Assembly (NCBI RefSeq): GCF_024462815.1
Contig: NZ_JANGCG010000001.1
Span: 248,001-312,000, forward strand
Source: Gemmiger formicilis
Lineage (GTDB): Bacteria > Bacillota > Clostridia > Oscillospirales > Ruminococcaceae
Length of the DNA stretch: 64,000 nt
Direction of reading: 5' to 3'
The notes under the pieces were generated by a model. The model had not been told where the DNA came from. It ran no database searches and was given only the letters and a program-made list of their open reading frames with translations. Below are positions 58,394-64,000 of the stretch, piece by piece (position 1 is the first letter of the stretch; the number at the start of each line of letters is the position of its first letter). The position numbers and the translations under genes are program-made.

Positions 58394-59038
58394 ATGAAGC
58401 AAGTCTCTGCCCATCTGAAAAGCCGCGGCGCGACTGCCGCCGTTCTGACACTGGCGCTGGGGGCCGCCATCTGCCTGAACTGGTCTTTTTCCCGCAATGC
58501 CCCGGCGGAGCTGACGATGCCGGACACGGTGGAAACCTCCGCCGGAGCTGCCGTTCCCATCACCGACCCGCTGGCCGTGGAGACCGTTGCCGAAGCGGAC
58601 GATGCGGAGGCTGCCGCCGACGACACCGCCGACAAGAACTACGGCGAAGCGCAGCTTGTCAGCGTGAACAAGGACTCCGGCACAGAGTTTTTTGAGGCCG
58701 CCCGCTTGACGCGCAGCAAGGCCCGGGACGAGGCACTGGACACATTGAAGAAATCCCTGAAGGATGCAAAGCTGACCGCCGAGGAGAAAACCCAGCTGAC
58801 GGAGGAGCTCAGCACCCGCATCAATAACATCACACTGGAAACAAAACTGGAAACGCTCATCAAGGCCAAGGGCTTTGCAGACTGTGTGGTCAATCTGGAG
58901 GACAGCAAGGCCAACGTGACCGTTATGACCGAGAGCGACGCCCTGACCGCCGAGGAGGTCACCCGGATACGCGATGTCCTTTTGGGCCAGTGCAAGGGGC
59001 TGACCGCGCAGGGGATTACCATTGTAGAGGTAAAATAA
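58394..59038 (+). CDS. spoIIIAH: Stage III sporulation protein AH
   Basis: The 214-residue protein has an N-terminal membrane helix (about 9-25) and, after an acidic linker (about 50-80), a YscJ/FliF-like domain. It shows FFEAARLTRSKARDEALDTLKKSL near residue 97 and AKGFADCVVNLEDSKANV near residue 155. In Bacillus it meets SpoIIQ from the forespore side to close the channel; many Clostridia use SpoIIQ or a LytM partner, which is not in this window. GAGGAGG precedes the ATG. It ends the operon. Confidence 0.93.
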   Translation: MKQVSAHLKSRGATAAVLTLALGAAICLNWSFSRNAPAELTMPDTVETSAGAAVPITDPLAVETVAEADDAEAAADDTADKNYGEAQLVSVNKDSGTEFFEAARLTRSKARDEALDTLKKSLKDAKLTAEEKTQLTEELSTRINNITLETKLETLIKAKGFADCVVNLEDSKANVTVMTESDALTAEEVTRIRDVLLGQCKGLTAQGITIVEVK

Positions 59039-59050
59039 CTGAACATTCTG

Positions 59051-59079
59051 TTGCAAACAGTGCCGTTTTGTGGTACACT
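59051..59079 (+). promoter_or_regulatory. Sigma-A promoter of the asp23-nusB-dxs operon
   Basis: TTGCAA (59051-59056) and TACACT (59074-59079) have a 17-base spacer and begin 12 bases after the spoIIIAH stop. All genes from Asp23 to dxs follow closely without a visible terminator. Confidence 0.72.
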
Positions 59080-59136
59080 AAAGCATATTGGTAGAACTAT
59101 GGCCATATGGCCGTTTGCAACGGGAGGGTACACACT

Positions 59137-59499
59137 ATGGATGTACACAATACCATCGGCGGCAGCTTACAGATCTCGACTGAGGTCATTGCAAAAATTG
59201 CGCGGCTGGCCGCGCTGGAGGTTGACGGTGTTGCTGATGTAGCCACCGGCACCAGCCAGAATGTCCGTTCGCTTCTGGGCCGCACCGGCCTGCAGAAGCC
59301 GGTTACCGTTGTCATGGAGGATGGCATTGCCACCGTCACGGTGCATATCACCGTTGTGTACGGCAGCAAGGTTATGCCCCTGTGCGAGAAGGTGCAGGAG
59401 AACGTAAAGCAGGCAATCCAGAATATGACCGGCATTACCGTAGCCCGCGTGGATGTGCTGGTTGTCGGCCTGACCGAAGCCACCGCTGAGAAGGAATAA
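59137..59499 (+). CDS. Asp23/Gls24 family envelope stress protein
   Basis: The 120-residue protein of the Asp23/Gls24 (DUF322, YqhY-like) family has GGSLQISTEVIAKIARLAALEVDGVADV at the N-terminus and GSKVMPLCEKVQENVKQAIQNMTGI near residue 80. YqhY-type members stand before nusB and are linked to control of acetyl-CoA carboxylase in Bacillus. The location here is the same. The ATG at 59137 follows GGGAGGG; the frame is open to 59107 but without a ribosome site. It is soluble. Confidence 0.92.
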   Translation: MDVHNTIGGSLQISTEVIAKIARLAALEVDGVADVATGTSQNVRSLLGRTGLQKPVTVVMEDGIATVTVHITVVYGSKVMPLCEKVQENVKQAIQNMTGITVARVDVLVVGLTEATAEKE

Positions 59500-59535
59500 A
59501 CCCAAGAGAATCAAGGAAAGACAGGAACAGAACGT

Positions 59536-59949
59536 ATGGAGAAAAAGCTGACCCGCCGCGAGTCCCGCGAGACGGCCTTTCTGACGGCCTTTGCCGCCAC
59601 CTTTGAGCCCGAGGAGCCGACCGTGCCCGTTGAGGAGCACGCCGCCCCCGATGCCTTTGCCAACCAGCTGCTGGCCGCTATGAACGACCACGCCGCCGAG
59701 CTGGACGAAATTATCACCGCCCACCTGAAGGGCTGGACTCTGCCCCGCGTGCCCCGCGTGAGCCTTGTGGCCCTGCGCCTGGCACTGGCTGAGATGCTGT
59801 ACGGCGAGGAGAAAAAAACCGGCGTTGCCATCAACGAGGCTGTGGAGCTTGTGAAAAAATACGGCGCTGACGAGGATTACCAGTTCGTCAACGGCCTGCT
59901 GGGCGCTGTCGCACGTGAGCGCGGCGAGAACGCCGAACCCCAATGCTGA
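59536..59949 (+). CDS. nusB: Transcription antitermination factor NusB
   Basis: The 137-residue all-helical protein joins the antitermination complex on rRNA operons. Family marks are LTRRESRETAFLTAFAATFE at the N-terminus, PRVSLVALRLALAEMLYG near residue 74 and VAINEAVELVKKYGADEDYQFVNGLLGAVAR near residue 95. Length is normal. It lies after the Asp23 gene and overlaps the TsaD-like gene by seven bases. Confidence 0.95.
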   Translation: MEKKLTRRESRETAFLTAFAATFEPEEPTVPVEEHAAPDAFANQLLAAMNDHAAELDEIITAHLKGWTLPRVPRVSLVALRLALAEMLYGEEKKTGVAINEAVELVKKYGADEDYQFVNGLLGAVARERGENAEPQC

Positions 59950-60890
59950 CGCTGGGCATTGACACCAGCAATTACGCAACCTCTCTGGCAGTGTTTGACA
60001 CAGACGCCGGAGAGGTTGTTTGCGATTGCAAAAAGTTTTTGCCCGTCAAGGAAGGGCAGCTCGGCCTGCGGCAGAGCGATGCGCTCTTTCACCACACGGC
60101 TGCTCTGCCCGCTATGCTGGAGGAGCTGAGCGGCAAGGCAGACCTGACAAAGGTGGCGGCGGTCGGTGTTTCCGCTAAGCCGCGCCCGGTGGAGGGCTCC
60201 TATATGCCGTGTTTTCTGGCGGGCGTCAGCGCTGCCACCGCGTTTGCGCTGTCCCGCGGACTGCCACTTGTCCAGCTGACCCACCAACAAGGGCACATTG
60301 CCGCCGCGCTGTACGCCACCGGGAGGCCGGAATTTTTCGCGCAGGAAACACTGGTTTTTCATGTTTCCGGCGGCACAACCGATTTGCTGTTATGCCGCGG
60401 TGCCAAAAGCATCACGCCGCTGGGCACCAGCAGCGACTTATATGCCGGGCAGGCTGTGGACAGACTGGGTGTAAAGCTCGGCTATTCCTTCCCGGCGGGC
60501 GTCTATGTCAGTGAGCAGGCGGCGCTCTGTACCGAGAAGGTTCACCCCAAGGTCAGCGTGCGCGGCCTGACCTGCAGCCTGTCCGGGCTGGAGAACCAGT
60601 GCACGAAGCTGCTGGCCGAGGGAAAATCCGCCGCCTATGTCTGCAAATATTGCCTGCTCTGCGTAGGCGAAACGCTGGTGCGGATGGCAAACAACGCCCT
60701 GACCGAGCACCCCGGTCTACCCGTAGTCTTTGCGGGCGGCGTTATGAGCAGTGATTTAATCCGCACCTATGTGACGAACCGTGTACCCGGTGCCCACTTT
60801 GTGCCGGGCAAATTTGCCAGCGACAACGCCATTGGCATTTCGATTCTGGCGGCAGAGGAGTGTGGCGCATGGCCGACTACATCAATGTAA
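59943..60890 (+). CDS. TsaD/Kae1-like paralogue (ASKHA, peptidase M22 family)
   Basis: The 315-residue protein has the TsaD fold: LGIDTSNYATSLAV at the N-terminus, the metal-binding HQQGHIAAAL (HxxxH) near residue 116, HVSGGTTDLLLC near residue 140, and a C-terminal ASDNAIGISI with the Asp ligand. True TsaD makes t6A in tRNA and its gene usually lies elsewhere with tsaB or tsaE. Clostridia carry this second copy between nusB and xseA. The role of the copy is unknown. It is somewhat shorter than TsaD (about 340 residues). It overlaps both neighbours. Confidence 0.82.
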   Translation: MLTLGIDTSNYATSLAVFDTDAGEVVCDCKKFLPVKEGQLGLRQSDALFHHTAALPAMLEELSGKADLTKVAAVGVSAKPRPVEGSYMPCFLAGVSAATAFALSRGLPLVQLTHQQGHIAAALYATGRPEFFAQETLVFHVSGGTTDLLLCRGAKSITPLGTSSDLYAGQAVDRLGVKLGYSFPAGVYVSEQAALCTEKVHPKVSVRGLTCSLSGLENQCTKLLAEGKSAAYVCKYCLLCVGETLVRMANNALTEHPGLPVVFAGGVMSSDLIRTYVTNRVPGAHFVPGKFASDNAIGISILAAEECGAWPTTSM

Positions 60891-62086
60891 CCAGCCTGAA
60901 CCGACTGGCCAGGCAGGTGCTGGCGCAGTGCGACCCGCTGAATGATCTGATTGTCTGCGGCGAGATTTCCGGCTTCACCCGCCATTACAAAAGCGGCCAT
61001 CTGTATTTTACGCTCAAGGATGAAAACGCATCCATCAAGACCGTTATGTTCCGTTCCCAGGCGCAGCTTTTGAACTTTGCACCTCAGAACGGTATGTTGG
61101 TGCTTGTCTATGGCCGCGCCACGATTTACGAGCGCGACGGCGCGTTCCAGCTGTATGCCGATTATATGAAGCCGTTTGGCGCCGGTGCGGCGCAGATGGC
61201 TTTTGACGCACTGTATAAAAAGCTGGACGCCGAAGGGCTGTTTGCGCCGGAGCGCAAGCGCCCGCTGCCTGCCGTGCCGCGGTGCATCGGTGTTGTTACC
61301 AGCAAGACAGGTGCCGCATGGCAGGATGTGCAGAATGTCATTGCCCGCCGCTGGCCGATGGTGCGCCTGCTGCTGGCCCCGGTGAACGTGCAGGGCATTG
61401 AAGCCGAGCAGAGCATTACCGAGGGCATCCGTCGACTTGACCGTGACCCCCGGCCCGACCTGATTCTCATCACCCGCGGCGGCGGCAGCAAGGAGGATTT
61501 GTGGGTCTTTAACTCCGAGCGCATCGCCCGCGCTGCAGCAGCCTGCCGCAAGCCGGTGGTTTCTGCCGTCGGGCATGAGATTGACACCTCAATTCTCGAC
61601 TATGTGGCCGACCTGCGTGCTCCTACGCCGTCCGCCGCAGCCGAGCTGTGCGTGCCGGATCAGGCAGAGCTCCGGCAGAAAATATTCATTTTACAGCAAA
61701 ATATTCAAAAAAATATACAGAACCGCTGCAGTTTATGCTATAATAGGTTTAACCAGCTGGCCGCTGTGGAAATTTTGCAACGCCAGCACCAGCAGATGGC
61801 CCGCCGGGAGCAGGAGCTCGCCCGGATGCAGGAGGCCGTCTGCCGTGCGGCACAGCAGCGCGTGCAGGATGCCGAGCGCAGCCTGCAGCACGCAGCGTCT
61901 GTGGCGGACTCGCTGAGTCCCTACGCGGTTCTGGCCCGCGGCTATACGCTGGCGGAAAAGGGCGGCGTGCCCTGCGCGGTGGAGACACTGTGCCCCGGCG
62001 AAGCCGTCACTCTGCGCGGTGCAAGGGCCACCGCCGACTGCCGCATAGAAGCGGTGCACATTCCGGAAAATCAAACAGGGGAGTGA
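60869..62086 (+). CDS. xseA: Exodeoxyribonuclease VII large subunit
   Basis: The 405-residue subunit with XseB degrades single-stranded DNA. It has an N-terminal OB fold (INVTSLNRLARQVL, GEISGFTRHYKSGHLYFTLKD) and the nuclease domain with PRCIGVVTSKTGAAWQDVQNVIARRWP near residue 135, ITRGGGSKEDLWVFN and SAVGHEIDTSILDYVADLRAPTPSAAAE near residue 235. A long coiled-coil follows and is somewhat short compared with the E. coli protein. The start is ATG 60869, with GAGGAG before it; a GTG at 60860 is nearby. It overlaps the TsaD-like gene by 22 bases. Confidence 0.96.
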   Translation: MADYINVTSLNRLARQVLAQCDPLNDLIVCGEISGFTRHYKSGHLYFTLKDENASIKTVMFRSQAQLLNFAPQNGMLVLVYGRATIYERDGAFQLYADYMKPFGAGAAQMAFDALYKKLDAEGLFAPERKRPLPAVPRCIGVVTSKTGAAWQDVQNVIARRWPMVRLLLAPVNVQGIEAEQSITEGIRRLDRDPRPDLILITRGGGSKEDLWVFNSERIARAAAACRKPVVSAVGHEIDTSILDYVADLRAPTPSAAAELCVPDQAELRQKIFILQQNIQKNIQNRCSLCYNRFNQLAAVEILQRQHQQMARREQELARMQEAVCRAAQQRVQDAERSLQHAASVADSLSPYAVLARGYTLAEKGGVPCAVETLCPGEAVTLRGARATADCRIEAVHIPENQTGE

Positions 62087-62092
62087 TACCCG

Positions 62093-62314
62093 ATGAAGCA
62101 GCCTAAATCCTTTGAGGAGGGCATGAACCGCCTGCAGGGCCTGTTGAGTCAGCTGCAGGATGAGACCACGCCGCTGGCGGATTCCGTCAAGCTGTATGCG
62201 GAAGCCGCCGGGCTGATACACTATTGTAATACGACACTGGACAAGGCTAAGCTGCAGATTGAGGAGATTGACGCCAGCCTTGCCCCGGATGCGGAGGTTT
62301 CCCATGAAGCCTGA
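62093..62314 (+). CDS. xseB: Exodeoxyribonuclease VII small subunit
   Basis: This 73-residue helical protein binds the coiled-coil of XseA. The family motif is clear: SFEEGMNRLQGLLSQLQDETTPLADSVKLYAEA, followed by the CNTTLDKAKLQIEEI region. GGGGAG precedes the ATG. It lies six bases after xseA and overlaps ispA by 11 bases. Both exonuclease VII subunits are therefore present in the right order. Confidence 0.95.
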   Translation: MKQPKSFEEGMNRLQGLLSQLQDETTPLADSVKLYAEAAGLIHYCNTTLDKAKLQIEEIDASLAPDAEVSHEA

Positions 62315-63197
62315 GGACTATAAGCATCAATTTTCTGCCTGGGCACAGCTGACAGAGCAGCGCTTGGCCGAGCTGTGCGACGCCTATCTGCCCGCGCAGT
62401 CCGAGCTGGGGCAGGCAGCCCGTTACAGCCTGCTGGGCGGCGGCAAGCGCGTGCGCGCCGTGCTGACGCTGGCTGCCTGCGCCCTCTGCGGGGCAGACGC
62501 CGCCGATGCGCTGGACTATGCCTGTGCGCTGGAAATGCTGCACTGCTACTCTCTGATTCACGATGACCTACCCTGCATGGACAACGATGATTTCCGCCGC
62601 GGCCGCCCCAGCTGCCACAAGCAGTTTGGCGAGGCCACCGCGCTGCTGGCTGCCGATGCCCTTGTCACGGCGGCTTTTGAGACGATTGCCAACGCTACCT
62701 GCAGCGCCGAGAGCCGGGTGGAGGCTGTACAGCTGCTGGCCAAGGGCGGCGGTGACCGCGGTATGCTCTACGGGCAGGAGCTGGATAAGCATTTTGAGAC
62801 TGTGCGCGCCAACGAGCAGGAGCTTCTGGCGCTGCACGCCCACAAGACCGGTGCGCTCATCATTGCCGCCGTGGAGCTTGGTTGTGCCGCCGCGGGTGTT
62901 CGCCCCGATGATGAAGCACGCCGGGCACTGGTGCGCTATGCGGCCGAGGTAGGTCTGGTTTTCCAGATTGTGGATGACATTCTGGATGTCACCTCCACCA
63001 CGGAAGAGTTGGGCAAGCCTGTGGGCAGCGATGCCGACAATGACAAAACCACCTTTATCACGCTGTACGGCCTGCAGGGTGCACACGAAAAAGCCGAGCA
63101 CCACAACGCCGCAGCGCTGGCCGCGCTGGATGCGCTTGGCCCCCGGGCAGATTTTCTGCGCCTGATGGCTGCAGAGCTGCTGGAACGTAAGAAATAA
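62304..63197 (+). CDS. ispA: Polyprenyl (farnesyl/geranyl) diphosphate synthase
   Basis: The 297-residue enzyme builds C10-C15 isoprenoid diphosphates for undecaprenyl and quinone precursors. The first Asp-rich motif is SLIHDDLPCMDNDDFRRGRPS near residue 82 and the second VFQIVDDILDVTST near residue 215. GGGKRVRAVLTLAAC near residue 43 binds the diphosphate. The start is ATG 62304 after GGAGG. Neighbouring dxs, which starts the MEP pathway, supports the call. The exact chain length is inferred. Confidence 0.94.
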   Translation: MKPEDYKHQFSAWAQLTEQRLAELCDAYLPAQSELGQAARYSLLGGGKRVRAVLTLAACALCGADAADALDYACALEMLHCYSLIHDDLPCMDNDDFRRGRPSCHKQFGEATALLAADALVTAAFETIANATCSAESRVEAVQLLAKGGGDRGMLYGQELDKHFETVRANEQELLALHAHKTGALIIAAVELGCAAAGVRPDDEARRALVRYAAEVGLVFQIVDDILDVTSTTEELGKPVGSDADNDKTTFITLYGLQGAHEKAEHHNAAALAALDALGPRADFLRLMAAELLERKK

Positions 63198-63210
63198 GGA
63201 TGTGATTCCT

Positions 63211-63672
63211 ATGCCACTGCTGCGCGCTGCGCTGAGTTGGAATTTCGTGCTGGTCACGGCGGTCTGTGCATCGCTGCTGGCCCAGCTTATCAAGGTACTG
63301 CTGAATCTTTTCATCTTCCATCGCTTTATTGCAGAGCGTATGTGGGGCGCAGGCGGTATGCCCAGCTCTCACTCTGCCACCGTCTGTGCGATGGTGGTTG
63401 CCACCGGGCGTTACTGCGGCGTCAGTTCCCCGACCTTTGCCATTGCGGCTGTGCTGTCCATCATTGTCATGTACGATGCCATGGGCGTGCGGTACGAAAC
63501 CGGCGAGCAGGCCAAGCTGCTGAACCGTATGTTCAACGAGTGGGTGGATCAGGGCTTTGCACAGTTCCCCCACGGCAAAAAGCTGAAGGAAATGGTCGGC
63601 CATACGCCGATTGAAGTCTTGACCGGCGCGGCGCTCGGCACTTTGCTGGGCTTCGTTATGCCGATGGTATAA
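63211..63672 (+). CDS. Divergent PAP2 family (DUF212/YuiD) membrane protein
   Basis: The 153-residue protein has about four membrane helices. The family motifs are [26 protein letters not shown] near residue 44, with the SSHS core of acid-phosphatase-like enzymes, and [21 protein letters not shown] near residue 90, with [17 protein letters not shown] at the end. It could act on isoprenoid diphosphates, given the ispA-dxs setting, but no substrate is proved. AAGGA stands before the ATG at 63211; a GTG at 63202 is too near it. Confidence 0.87.
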   Translation: MPLLRAALSWNFVLVTAVCASLLAQLIKVLLNLFIFHRFIAERMWGAGGMPSSHSATVCAMVVATGRYCGVSSPTFAIAAVLSIIVMYDAMGVRYETGEQAKLLNRMFNEWVDQGFAQFPHGKKLKEMVGHTPIEVLTGAALGTLLGFVMPMV

Positions 63673-63686
63673 AACGAGGTGCATAT

Positions 63687-64000
63687 ATGAGCTATCCCTT
63701 GCTGGAGCGTATCAATGCGCCCGGAGAAATAAAAAATCTGCCTATGTCCGATATGCCCGCCCTGTGCGAGGAAATCCGGCAGTTCCTTATCAAGAGCGTT
63801 TCCGAGACCGGCGGCCATCTGTCCTCCAATCTCGGTGTTGTGGAACTGACGGTTGCCTTGCACCGCGTGCTGGATTTTCCGCAGGACAAGCTGCTGTTTG
63901 ATGTCGGCCACCAGTGCTATACCCACAAGCTCCTGACCGGCCGCAGGGAGGGCTTTGCCCAGTTGCGCCGCAAGGGCGGTATTTCGGGCTTTCCCAGCCC
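63687..64000 (+). CDS. dxs: 1-deoxy-D-xylulose-5-phosphate synthase, N-terminal part (partial)
   Basis: The gene runs off the window, and 104 codons are seen. It starts with [19 protein letters not shown], followed by [33 protein letters not shown], the typical beginning of Dxs. [22 protein letters not shown] carries the thiamine-diphosphate-domain His. Dxs makes the first MEP-pathway intermediate from pyruvate and glyceraldehyde-3-phosphate. GAGGTG precedes the ATG. It follows the DUF212 gene after 14 bases. Confidence 0.95.
   Translation, partial: MSYPLLERINAPGEIKNLPMSDMPALCEEIRQFLIKSVSETGGHLSSNLGVVELTVALHRVLDFPQDKLLFDVGHQCYTHKLLTGRREGFAQLRRKGGISGFPS

Overview
The window looks like a chromosomal core region of a Gram-positive, endospore-forming clostridium with fairly high G+C, most like the Oscillospiraceae/Ruminococcaceae (relatives of Faecalibacterium, Subdoligranulum and Gemmiger). 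This is inferred from gene order and gene content: scr-dnaX-ebfC-recR, yicC-remA-gmk-priA-def-fmt-rsmB-rlmN-prpC-prkC-rsgA-thiN-spoVM, scpAB-ytfI-ytfJ-rluB, spoIIIAA-AH and nusB-xseAB-ispA-dxs are all Firmicute arrangements. SipL, reverse rubrerythrin, DUF4250, DUF4358 and DUF4363 point to Clostridia. I see no insertion sequence, phage, CRISPR array or rRNA operon. The region is dense: genes overlap by 1-4 bases within operons, and sigma-A promoters with 17-base spacers and U-tailed terminators stand between operons.

Layout. 1-5.3 kb: the end of ftsK, a secreted ComEC-type metallo-hydrolase and a methionine/folate block (metF, a separate MetH reactivation protein, metH). 5.4-9.3 kb: SRP RNA, dnaX, ebfC, recR, smpB and tmRNA. 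9.3-14.2 kb: short units, namely a GNAT acetyltransferase, tRNA-Pro(GGG), an RmlD-like reductase, a MATE exporter behind an attenuator-like leader, an ATP-grasp ligase with DUF4250, and rpmB. 14.4-18.5 kb: M50 protease, scpA, scpB, a DUF2953 protein, GerW/YtfJ and rluB. 18.6-21.8 kb: a three-gene biotin enzyme with the subunit plan of a transcarboxylase (12S-like, 1.3S-like, 5S-like). 22-34.1 kb: a long housekeeping operon for RNA processing, replication restart, N-terminal formyl-methionine handling, ribosome methylation and Ser/Thr phosphorylation, ending in thiN and a 22-codon spoVM. 34.2-37.7 kb: sipL, spoIVA, a DUF2508 gene and bofA. 37.7-42.4 kb: RNase P RNA, an aminotransferase with a structured leader, fused secDF and nrdR. 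42.4-50.2 kb: DUF4363/DUF421, a gerA-type germinant receptor operon, and a polymer O-acetylation group (DHHW, MBOAT, DUF4358 lipoprotein). 50.3-54.4 kb: a Gx-type membrane protein, reverse rubrerythrin, yunB and ligA. 54.4-59 kb: the complete eight-gene spoIIIA operon. 59-64 kb: Asp23, nusB, a TsaD paralogue, xseA, xseB, ispA, a DUF212 protein and the start of dxs.

How it fits together. At least six loci serve sporulation or germination: SpoIIIA channel, SpoVM-SpoIVA-SipL coat base, BofA, GerW, YunB and a GerA receptor. Candidate sigma-E and sigma-G promoters lie before sipL, spoIIIAA and gerA. The most unusual metabolic unit is the transcarboxylase-like operon, which has neither a membrane decarboxylase subunit nor a biotin carboxylase beside it. 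Other points worth checking are the MATE leader, the palindromes over promoter elements, the nested hairpin before the aminotransferase, and the terminator hairpin directly before the secDF ribosome-binding site.
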